Assembly (NCBI GenBank): GCA_021774445.1 | Contig: JAJFJA010000042.1 | Span: 1-64,000 of the forward strand | Direction of reading: 5' to 3' | Length of the DNA stretch: 64,000 nt | Source of the DNA: Alphaproteobacteria bacterium | Lineage (GTDB): Bacteria > Pseudomonadota > Alphaproteobacteria > UBA6615 | Shown: one piece after another, positions 52,312 through 59,490 of the stretch | Numbering within the stretch: the stretch's first letter is position 1 | Layout: each line of letters begins with the position of its first letter | Translations under genes and position numbers: made by a program | Notes under the pieces: model-generated | What the model saw: only the letters and a program-made list of their open reading frames with translations | Told to the model about the DNA's origin: nothing | Databases searched by the model: none

Positions 52312-53052
52312 ATGCCTTTGCTTGAACTAAGAAAAATATCAAAAAATTTCGGGGCGATCCGCGCCCTGGATGAAGTCGATCTGCATATCGAGCCGGGTCA
52401 GGTTCTGGGTTTGATGGGGGACAACGGCGCCGGTAAGTCGACCATGGTCAAAATCATGGCCGGCAATTTTCCGCCTACCAGCGGATCGATCGTGCTGAAC
52501 GATCAGGAGGTCCACTTCCATCGACCTGTCGAGGCGCGGCAGAAGGGCGTCGAGGTCGTCTATCAGGACCTGGCCTTGTGCGACAATCTTACCGCGGCGG
52601 CAAATGTGTTCCTGGGCCGCGAACTCAAGCGCAGATTCGGCCCGCTGCGCATCCTTGACTATTCGGCAATGTTCGCCCGTGCCGGGAAACTGTTCGGTGA
52701 ACTGAAATCGGAGACCCGGCCGCGGGACCTGGTCCGACAGATGTCGGGTGGCCAGCGGCAGGCCGTGGCCATTGCGCGAGCCCGGCTAACGGATTCTCGC
52801 ATCGTCCTCATGGATGAGCCGACGGCGGCGATCAGTGTGCGCCAGGTCGCCGAAGTGCTCGACCTGATTCGTCGGTTGCGAGATCAGAATATCGCGGTGC
52901 TGCTGATCAGCCACCGCATGCCGGACGTGTTCGCGGTTGCCGATCGGGTCATGGTGATGCGGCGAGGCCGAACGGTCGCGGACAAGAATATCGTCGACAG
53001 CTCCCCTGAAGAAGTCACCGGTCTCATCACCGGCGCGATTGAGGCGGCTTGA
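52312..53052 (+). CDS. Sugar ABC transporter ATP-binding protein (FrcA-like)
   Basis: 246 residues, a single ATPase domain rather than the fused double domain of RbsA. Walker A GDNGAGKST (36-44), signature MSGGQRQ, Walker B IVLMDEPTAAI, and switch His in LLISHRM. This half-size form is characteristic of FrcA-type carbohydrate importers. Overlaps the permease gene region by four bases. Confidence 0.9.
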   Translation: MPLLELRKISKNFGAIRALDEVDLHIEPGQVLGLMGDNGAGKSTMVKIMAGNFPPTSGSIVLNDQEVHFHRPVEARQKGVEVVYQDLALCDNLTAAANVFLGRELKRRFGPLRILDYSAMFARAGKLFGELKSETRPRDLVRQMSGGQRQAVAIARARLTDSRIVLMDEPTAAISVRQVAEVLDLIRRLRDQNIAVLLISHRMPDVFAVADRVMVMRRGRTVADKNIVDSSPEEVTGLITGAIEAA

Positions 53053-54071
53053 TCATGGCGCAAGACGTAGAGACCCAAGCCAGCGTCGCCATTGAAGATG
53101 TGCTGCAAAGGAAAGAGGCAACCTGGTGGCAGGGCTTGCTGTCCTCGCAACCATTCTGGGTCACGGTGGCGGTTCTCGCCATCGCCGTGACTATGGGATT
53201 CGTGAACAGCAATTTTCTGAGCACAGGTAACTTCTTCAACATTACGCGAAACTTCTCATTTATCGCGGTCATGGCAGTGGGTATGACCACGGTCATTATC
53301 ACGGGCGGCATTGACCTTTCCGTTGGCTCAATCCTCGGCATGGTGGCCATGGTCAGCGCGGTCACGATCTCGAACGGGTTTCCCATGGAGGTGGCCGTTG
53401 CTGCCGGCATCCTGACCTCCTTGGCGGTGGGTTTCGTCAACGGCGTGTTGATCGCTTATGTGCGGCTCAATCCCTTCATCGTGACGCTGGGCATGCTCAG
53501 TATCGCGCGTAGCTTGACGCTGGTCCTCACCGGTGCGACGCCGGTCACGTTGCGGCGCGTCGGAGAGGAAGCTGACCGGTTTCGCAATTTACTGGCGGGC
53601 GACCCGTTCGGCGTGGCCATGCCGGTTTGGGTGCTAATTGCGCTGACGGCTATTGTCGCCTTTTTGCTGCGCTATTCAGCTTGGGGCCGCTACGTTTATG
53701 CCATCGGCGGGAACGAGCAGGCGGCGCGGCTGAACGGCGTGCCGGTCGATCAAGTTAAGGTGTCGGTCTACATGTTGTCGGGCCTCACGGCCGGATTCTC
53801 AGGCCTTCTTGTGCTGGCGTGGGCGGGCTCCGCGCTTAGTAATTTCGGGCAAACCTGGGAATTGCGGGTGATCGCATCGACGGTCATTGGTGGCGCCAAC
53901 CTCATGGGTGGGGTCGGCTCGGCATATGGCGGCGTTATCGGTGCCGCGCTCATAGAAGTCATTCGGAATAGTCTCTTGCTTGCTGGCGTGAATACCTTCT
54001 GGCAGGGGACTTTCGTCGGCCTTTTCATCCTATTTGCTGTCTTGCTTGAAAGGGTCCGTAGTCGAGGCTGA
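53049..54071 (+). CDS. Sugar ABC transporter permease (RbsC/FrcC-like)
   Basis: 340 residues, or 338 from ATG 53055. About eight to ten membrane helices, with the family marks GMTTVIITGGIDLSVGSILG and YAIGGNEQAARLNGVPV. It forms the channel with the FrcA-like ATPase. Together with the binding protein downstream it makes a complete CUT2-type importer, probably for inositol or a related sugar given the location. Confidence 0.92.
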   Translation: MIMAQDVETQASVAIEDVLQRKEATWWQGLLSSQPFWVTVAVLAIAVTMGFVNSNFLSTGNFFNITRNFSFIAVMAVGMTTVIITGGIDLSVGSILGMVAMVSAVTISNGFPMEVAVAAGILTSLAVGFVNGVLIAYVRLNPFIVTLGMLSIARSLTLVLTGATPVTLRRVGEEADRFRNLLAGDPFGVAMPVWVLIALTAIVAFLLRYSAWGRYVYAIGGNEQAARLNGVPVDQVKVSVYMLSGLTAGFSGLLVLAWAGSALSNFGQTWELRVIASTVIGGANLMGGVGSAYGGVIGAALIEVIRNSLLLAGVNTFWQGTFVGLFILFAVLLERVRSRG

Positions 54072-54143
54072 TTTTGCCGAACCCAACCGGCTTATCGGTC
54101 TCTCGTTAATTATCTTCAAAAGGAAAATGGGAGGAATGAAGAA

Positions 54144-55172
54144 ATGAGATTGAACCTGAGTAAGATCGCGTTCCTGGGCGGAGCACTCGCCGTTGCGGCG
54201 ACGTTCGCCGCGCCGCAGGACGCAAATGCACAGTTGAAGTTCGCCCTGGTGCCGAAGACGGTGGATAACCCGTTCTTCATCGAGTCCCGGGACGGCTGCT
54301 TCAAGGCTGCGGCAGCATCAAATGGCGCGTTCGAATGTCTGTTCGAAGGGCCGCCGATTACCGATGGTGCGCAGCAGCTCCAGGTTATTCAAGACCTGAT
54401 CAGCCGTGGCGTTGACGGCCTCGCCGTTTCGCCGGCCGACGCCAACATCATCGCGGCGGGTGCCGAAGCGGCAAAGGCCGCCGGTATTCCTTTCATCACG
54501 TGGGATGCCGATCTGGTCGCCGAGGACTTCAACCTGCGCGCGGCCTTTGTCGGCACCAAGAACCGCGACATCGGCGTCAATCTCGCCCTGCAGGTGCAGG
54601 CGTTGAAGCCTGAAGGCGGGACGATCTGCATCCAGTCCGGTGGTGTCGCCGCGGCCAACCATAACGAACGCATGGATGGCATTCGCGACACCCTGGGTGG
54701 CTTCGACGACGCCAGCACGGCAGCCCCGGGGCAGCGCCTCGAGGGTGATAACGGCTGGACGGAAGCGGCCCAGTGCCCGTTGTTTACGGAAGACGACTTC
54801 GCCCTGTCGATCCAGCAGATGGAAGACATCTTCACGGCGCTCCCCGATCTGGACGCGTTCGTGCCGACGGGCGGCTTCGAGCAGTTCCTGCCGGACGCAA
54901 ACCGCGCGGCCCTGGCGCCTTACAAGGACCGTCTCGACTCCCACGCAACAGTGATCGCGATTGCTGACGTGCTGCCGATTCAGCTGGAACAGCTGAAAGA
55001 AGGCTGGAGCCACGCGAATGTCGGTCAGTGCCCGTTCTGCATGGGTGAAATCGCCATGCAGGTGCTGCTCGACCTGGTCAACGGCAAGCAGCCGGAGGCG
55101 GAATTCATCTTCACGCCGCTGCCGGTTTGCACACCAGAAAACGTCGATACCTGCACTTCAGACCTAGGATAG
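54144..55172 (+). CDS. Sugar ABC transporter periplasmic binding protein
   Basis: 342 residues with a signal peptide ending DANAQ. Type I fold: FALVPKTVDNPFFIESRDGC, then GVDGLAVSPADANIIAAGAE, GIPFITWDAD and ERMDGIRDTLGG. Unusually rich in Cys for this family (seven in the mature part), suggesting disulphides. GGAGG lies nine bases before the start. Followed by a terminator; the ligand could be inositol but is unproven. Confidence 0.88.
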   Translation: MRLNLSKIAFLGGALAVAATFAAPQDANAQLKFALVPKTVDNPFFIESRDGCFKAAAASNGAFECLFEGPPITDGAQQLQVIQDLISRGVDGLAVSPADANIIAAGAEAAKAAGIPFITWDADLVAEDFNLRAAFVGTKNRDIGVNLALQVQALKPEGGTICIQSGGVAAANHNERMDGIRDTLGGFDDASTAAPGQRLEGDNGWTEAAQCPLFTEDDFALSIQQMEDIFTALPDLDAFVPTGGFEQFLPDANRAALAPYKDRLDSHATVIAIADVLPIQLEQLKEGWSHANVGQCPFCMGEIAMQVLLDLVNGKQPEAEFIFTPLPVCTPENVDTCTSDLG

Positions 55173-55200
55173 ACCCACTTCCTGGTCCAGGTGTTGGACT

Positions 55201-56331
55201 TTACCCTGCCTCCGGGAGAGATCCCGGAGGCACTTTTTTTGCGTGCTCCGGAAAGAGCTGCGACAACGCTGTCGGCGTCGCCGCGCAAATACCACGTTCG
55301 GTGATCAGCCCGGTCACCAGACGAGCCGGCGTCACATCAAAGGCATAATTGGCCGCAGCGCTGCCTTCGGGCGTCAGTGCTATGGTCTCGACCGCGCCGG
55401 AGATGGCGCGTCCGGCCAGGTGGGTGACCTCGACAGGATCGCGTTGCTCAATGGGAATGTCGCGAAGCCCGTCCGTGATGGTCCAGTCGATGGTCGGCGA
55501 CGGCAGTCCGACATAAAACGGCACATTGTTGTCGTGGGCGGCCAGCGCCTTCAGATATGTGCCGATCTTGTTGGCCACGTCGCCCGCCGCGGTGGTCCGG
55601 TCGGTGCCGGTGATGCACAGATCAACCTGCCCCTGCTGCATGAGGTGCCCGCCCGCGTTGTCGACAATGACCGTGTGCGGCACGCCATGTTGCAGCAGCT
55701 CCCAGGCGGTGAGTGCTGAGCCTTGATTACGGGGCCTGGTTTCGTCGACCCAGACGTGGACCGGGATGCCGAGGTCATGCGCCTGGTAGATCGGCGCCAG
55801 GGCCGTTCCCCAGTCGACGGTGGCAAGCCAGCCGGCGTTGCAATGGGTGAGAATGTTTACCGGCCGATTGCGGCCGAGCTGTTCATATGCCGCCGCGATG
55901 ATGCCGTGACCGTGCTCACCGATGGCGCCGTTAATGGCGACATCCTCGTCGCAGATCTCGGCGGCCCGGCGATAGGCCGCCGCCGCCCGCTCGGCCGGCG
56001 GCAGCGGCTGCAACCCGGTCCGTACATTCTGCACGGCCCAGCGCAGATTGACCGCCGTCGGGCGGGTTGCCGTGAGTTCGGCGACGGCGCTCGCGAGGTT
56101 TTGATCCGACGGATCGGCATGCATCGCGAGTGCCAAGCCATAGGCGGCCGTCGCGCCGATGAGAGGTGCGCCGCGTACGACCATTCGCGAAATCGCGTCG
56201 GCCGCTGCGGTCAATGACGTGAGTTGGGAAATCTCGAAGGCGAACGGCAACTTGGTTTGGTCAATCACCGAGACCGACCAACCATCCTCACTTAGCCAGA
56301 TTGATCGATAAGGAATATCACCGACTTTCAT
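55201..56331 (-). CDS. mtnA: S-methyl-5-thioribose-1-phosphate isomerase
   Basis: 376 residues from ATG 56331; the open frame extends upstream but without support. Family marks: [12 protein letters not shown] (49-60), the catalytic Cys164 in THCNAGWLA, and Asp244 in [18 protein letters not shown]. It converts methylthioribose-1-phosphate to the ribulose form in methionine salvage. Other salvage genes are absent here. Lies 5 bases downstream of tusA on the same strand. Confidence 0.9.
   Translation of the reverse strand: MKVGDIPYRSIWLSEDGWSVSVIDQTKLPFAFEISQLTSLTAAADAISRMVVRGAPLIGATAAYGLALAMHADPSDQNLASAVAELTATRPTAVNLRWAVQNVRTGLQPLPPAERAAAAYRRAAEICDEDVAINGAIGEHGHGIIAAAYEQLGRNRPVNILTHCNAGWLATVDWGTALAPIYQAHDLGIPVHVWVDETRPRNQGSALTAWELLQHGVPHTVIVDNAGGHLMQQGQVDLCITGTDRTTAAGDVANKIGTYLKALAAHDNNVPFYVGLPSPTIDWTITDGLRDIPIEQRDPVEVTHLAGRAISGAVETIALTPEGSAAANYAFDVTPARLVTGLITERGICAATPTALSQLFPEHAKKVPPGSLPEAG
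55207..55240 (+). terminator. Rho-independent terminator within the 3' end of mtnA
   Basis: TGCCTCCGGGA (55207-55217) pairs perfectly with TCCCGGAGGCA (55222-55232) around a GAGA loop, then CTTTTTTT. It ends the sugar transporter transcript. It lies wholly inside the convergent mtnA coding sequence, whose last codons encode the stem. Confidence 0.92.
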
Positions 56332-56335
56332 AATG

Positions 56336-56578
56336 TTAAGTGGCCTTGCGAATGAGGTAGGTGAAGACGCCCTCGTGGTCGGAGGTCGCAATAAGCTGGT
56401 CTCCCGTGGTCGCGCAAAAATGTTCGAAGTCCTTTGGCGAGTCCGGATCGGTGGCAAGAACCTTTAGCACGCCGCCTTGGGCGACCGATCTCATCGCCTT
56501 CTTGGCTTTTAGGACAGGTAACGGGCATTTGAGACCGGTCGCATCAAGGGTGGCATCTGGCTCCAAATCGTGGCTCAT
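56336..56578 (-). CDS. tusA: TusA/SirA-family sulfur carrier protein
   Basis: 80 residues. [21 protein letters not shown] holds the reactive Cys18 in the CPxP motif. Carries persulfide sulfur between enzymes; in sulfur-oxidising bacteria such proteins work with rhodaneses and the Dsr/Hdr/Soe systems. Divergent from the rhodanese gene, supporting a shared sulfur-trafficking role. Likely co-transcribed with mtnA, which starts 5 bases after its stop. Confidence 0.88.
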   Translation of the reverse strand: MSHDLEPDATLDATGLKCPLPVLKAKKAMRSVAQGGVLKVLATDPDSPKDFEHFCATTGDQLIATSDHEGVFTYLIRKAT

Positions 56579-56669
56579 GGGATCTCCTGCTGGTCCGGTG
56601 ACGACCGGAGGATATAGTATTCGCGCCGCGGCGCCCAAGGTCCGGCAACCACGCCCGGCGGAGAATAGT

Positions 56670-57008
56670 ATGGCAGTGACGGTTGAGATGGTCGAACCGG
56701 CGACCTTGCGGCAATGGATCGCGGAGGGATCGGCCCGCGTGATCGATGTACGGGAGCCGCCGGAACGGGCGGCTGAGAGCATCGATGGCACCGAGCCCGG
56801 ACCGCTCTCGCAATTCGACGGCAGCGGCATCGCCGTACCCCCGGGGCAACGTCTGGTGCTGCATTGCCGCTCGGGGGTGCGCTGCGGCATGGCGGCGGAG
56901 CGCCTAGCGGCTGCCGGATACGATGGGATCGTGCACCGGTTGCGCGGCGGGCTGCTGGCCTGGAAGGAGGCCGGCTTGCCGACGAATTCCGGCGACAGCG
57001 GGGCCTGA
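56670..57008 (+). CDS. Rhodanese-like sulfurtransferase
   Basis: 112 residues, single domain, start at 56670 with GGAG eight bases upstream. RVIDVREPPERAAESIDG and LVLHCRSGVRC (active Cys66 with its loop) are diagnostic, as is the final GGLLAWKEAGLP. It would transfer sulfane sulfur to acceptors such as the divergent TusA. Begins the sulfur gene group. Confidence 0.88.
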   Translation: MAVTVEMVEPATLRQWIAEGSARVIDVREPPERAAESIDGTEPGPLSQFDGSGIAVPPGQRLVLHCRSGVRCGMAAERLAAAGYDGIVHRLRGGLLAWKEAGLPTNSGDSGA

Positions 57009-57160
57009 ACCGGCCCTGTTGACCGGCGGCGCCGGCAGGACCATAGTGCGGGCCGGATTCGGTGCGTTTAAGTTTATCGCTGCTAGGACGTCGCCGTGCC
57101 CTCCTAACTCGATAACATAGTGATCCGGCACCCCCGCCTAATGTCGGCCCTCGCCCGTTG

Positions 57161-58078
57161 ATGAATATTTATCTGCCGATCGCCGAAATGTCGGTCGATG
57201 TGTTTTTGATTCTCGGAATGGGCGCCGGTGTCGGGTTCCTGTCCGGCGTATTTGGGGTTGGCGGCGGCTTTTTGATGACGCCGTTACTCATCTTCATCGG
57301 GGTACCGCCGGCGGTCGCGGTGGGCACGGAAGCCAATCAGATTGTCGCCTCGTCGGTCTCCGGGGTGCTGGCGCATATGCGCCGGGGCAATGTCGACTTC
57401 AAAATGGGTTTGATCCTGACGGCCGGCGGCTTTGTCGGCTCAAGCGCCGGCGTGTGGCTGTTTACCGCGCTGCGAGAACTGGGCCTGGTCGATCTGCTGA
57501 TCGCCATTTGTTACGTGGTATTCCTCGGCACTATCGGCGCGCTGATGCTGTTGGAGAGTGTCAGGTCGATGCTGCGCAAGCGGCGGAGCGGCGGCAGCGG
57601 CCGCAAACTGCATCAGCACACTTGGTTGCACGGGCTGCCTTTCAAGGTTCGGTTTCGGCGATCGCGGCTTTATATCAGTGCGCTGCTGCCGTTGGGCATC
57701 GGTTTCGCCGTCGGCGTATTGGCGGCGATCATGGGCGTCGGCGGCGGCTACATCAACGTGCCGGCGATGATTTATGTGCTCGGCATGCCGACGGCGGTCG
57801 TCATAGGCACGTCGCTGTTTCAGATTATCTTCGTCACCGCCAATGTCACGTTCCTGCAGGCTGTCAACAACCAGACCGTCGATCTGGTGCTGGCCCTGCT
57901 GCTGCTGACGGGCGCGGTTATCGGGGCCCAGCTCGGAACCAAGGCCGGGGCAAGGCTGCCTGGCGAACAGCTACGCGGCCTGTTGGCGGTCATGGTGTTG
58001 GGGGTGTGTGCGAAGCTGGGAGTCGACCTGGTAAAGACGCCGGAGGACATCTACTCCATCGGCGAGGGTGGCGCATGA
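57161..58078 (+). CDS. TauE/SafE (TSUP) family sulfite or organosulfonate exporter
   Basis: 305 residues from ATG 57161. Two related halves with glycine-rich motifs: SGVFGVGGGFLMTPLL near residue 29 and AIMGVGGGYINVPAM near residue 191. Eight or so membrane helices. Given soeABC downstream, sulfite is the likely cargo. The stop overlaps the next gene by four bases. Confidence 0.88.
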   Translation: MNIYLPIAEMSVDVFLILGMGAGVGFLSGVFGVGGGFLMTPLLIFIGVPPAVAVGTEANQIVASSVSGVLAHMRRGNVDFKMGLILTAGGFVGSSAGVWLFTALRELGLVDLLIAICYVVFLGTIGALMLLESVRSMLRKRRSGGSGRKLHQHTWLHGLPFKVRFRRSRLYISALLPLGIGFAVGVLAAIMGVGGGYINVPAMIYVLGMPTAVVIGTSLFQIIFVTANVTFLQAVNNQTVDLVLALLLLTGAVIGAQLGTKAGARLPGEQLRGLLAVMVLGVCAKLGVDLVKTPEDIYSIGEGGA

Positions 58079-58824
58079 GAAGCCTGGCAATTGGCGGTCT
58101 GGCCGTGCTTGCCGCGCTGGTCGCCGGGATGCAGCCGAGCCGGGGCGCCGAGCCGCTGATCGCCGACATCAGCGAAGACCTGATCGCGATCACCACAGGC
58201 TTTGAGGGCTCCGACCTTCTACTGTTCGGTACGACCGAAGGGGAAGGTGAGGTCATCGTCGTCGTGCGTGGCGCGGCGGAAGAGGTTGTGGTGCGCCGCA
58301 AGGCCCGCGTCGCCGGGATCTGGATCAATCGGGACGATGTCCGGTTTGTCGAAGCGCCGAATTTCTATCACGTCGCCAGTAGCGGCCCGATCGAGGAGCT
58401 GCTCCCGGCTTCGGTGCTGAGCGAGGCGCAGATCGGCGTCGAGCAATTGGTGCTTGAGACGACCAACGCGCTGGACCGCGACGATGCCGAGGCATTCCGC
58501 GCCGCGCTGATCCGCAACCAGCAGCGGCGGGGGCTGTACAACGAAACCCCCGGGGAAGTGTCGTTCGCCGGGGGGCGGTTGTTCCGGACCAAAGTGTCGT
58601 TCCCCGCCAATGTGCAGACTGGCCCTTACGCCGCGGAAGTCTATCTGGTTGATAACGGCGCGATCGTCAGCATGACGGTGACGCCGTTGCGGGTCAGCAA
58701 GCTGGGGTTCGAGGCGGAAATGTTCAGTTTCGCGCATCGGCAGTCGGCGCTTTATGGGCTCATTGCCATTGCCGTCGCGCTAATGGCAGGATGGCTGGCC
58801 GGATTCGTTTTCCGCAAGGCCTAA
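58075..58824 (+). CDS. TIGR02186-family membrane protein
   Basis: 249 residues: signal peptide (SLAIGGLAVLAALVAG), a beta-rich periplasmic domain with ITTGFEGSDLLLFGTTEGEG and a C-terminal membrane helix (YGLIAIAVALMAGWLAGFVF). The family is commonly found next to a TauE/SafE exporter and is thought to assist it, but its biochemistry is unknown. Translationally coupled to the exporter gene. Confidence 0.85.
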   Translation: MRSLAIGGLAVLAALVAGMQPSRGAEPLIADISEDLIAITTGFEGSDLLLFGTTEGEGEVIVVVRGAAEEVVVRRKARVAGIWINRDDVRFVEAPNFYHVASSGPIEELLPASVLSEAQIGVEQLVLETTNALDRDDAEAFRAALIRNQQRRGLYNETPGEVSFAGGRLFRTKVSFPANVQTGPYAAEVYLVDNGAIVSMTVTPLRVSKLGFEAEMFSFAHRQSALYGLIAIAVALMAGWLAGFVFRKA

Positions 58825-58831
58825 GAACAGC

Positions 58832-59335
58832 ATGAGCGAACAGACCACCTCCAGGAAGCGCGATGCCGACGGCGGTGAACGCCTGTTCCTGGTTATCGCC
58901 GATGACAGCCCCGAGTTGGAGGCAGCGCTGACCTTCGCGTGTCTGCGGGCACGCAATACGGGTGGACGCGTGGGCTTGCTGCGGGTGATTGAGCCTGCTG
59001 ACTTCCAGCATTGGGCGGCCGTCGGCAATCTGATGCGGGAAGAAGGCCGTGCCGAGGCCGAGCAACTGCTGCAGCACCTTGCCGGGCGGGTCATGGAAAT
59101 ACAGGGCAAATATCCGGTGCTGTTCGTACGCGAGGGCGACCGCAAAGAGGAACTACTGTCCTTGATCGACGAAGAGCCCGATATTCGGGTGTTGGTGCTA
59201 GCGGCATCAGCGGGTGCTAAGGGACCGGGTCCGCTGATCAGTTTTTTGACCAAGAAAATCATCGGCCGGATGCGGGTGCCCGTGACCATCGTGCCGGGCG
59301 GCCTCACAACCGAGCAGATCGAAGCCCTGACCTGA
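58832..59335 (+). CDS. Universal stress protein family protein
   Basis: 167 residues. ERLFLVIADDSPELEAALTFA begins the UspA fold, and RVLVLAASAG through TKKIIGRMRVPVTIVPGG contains the nucleotide-binding G-x2-G-like end region. Last small gene before soeA, 8 bases after the TIGR02186 gene, so probably part of the same transcript. Confidence 0.85.
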   Translation: MSEQTTSRKRDADGGERLFLVIADDSPELEAALTFACLRARNTGGRVGLLRVIEPADFQHWAAVGNLMREEGRAEAEQLLQHLAGRVMEIQGKYPVLFVREGDRKEELLSLIDEEPDIRVLVLAASAGAKGPGPLISFLTKKIIGRMRVPVTIVPGGLTTEQIEALT

Positions 59336-59490
59336 TCGGAGGCGCCGAGCGTAACGGTGTTTCCCGCCGGCGCCCGTCATCGGATCCATGGCCTCCCCTT
59401 AGTGGACGGACCGAGGGTCTCAGCCTATGATGCGGCATCTCAGAGGTCGGTCTGCCGGGGCAGCCGGCCGCCATCAAATTTGGGGTTGCG

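Noticed and set aside
57454..58074. Long upstream extension of the TIGR02186 gene
   Set aside because: It overlaps the TauE/SafE gene in another frame; ATG 58075 begins a proper signal peptide.
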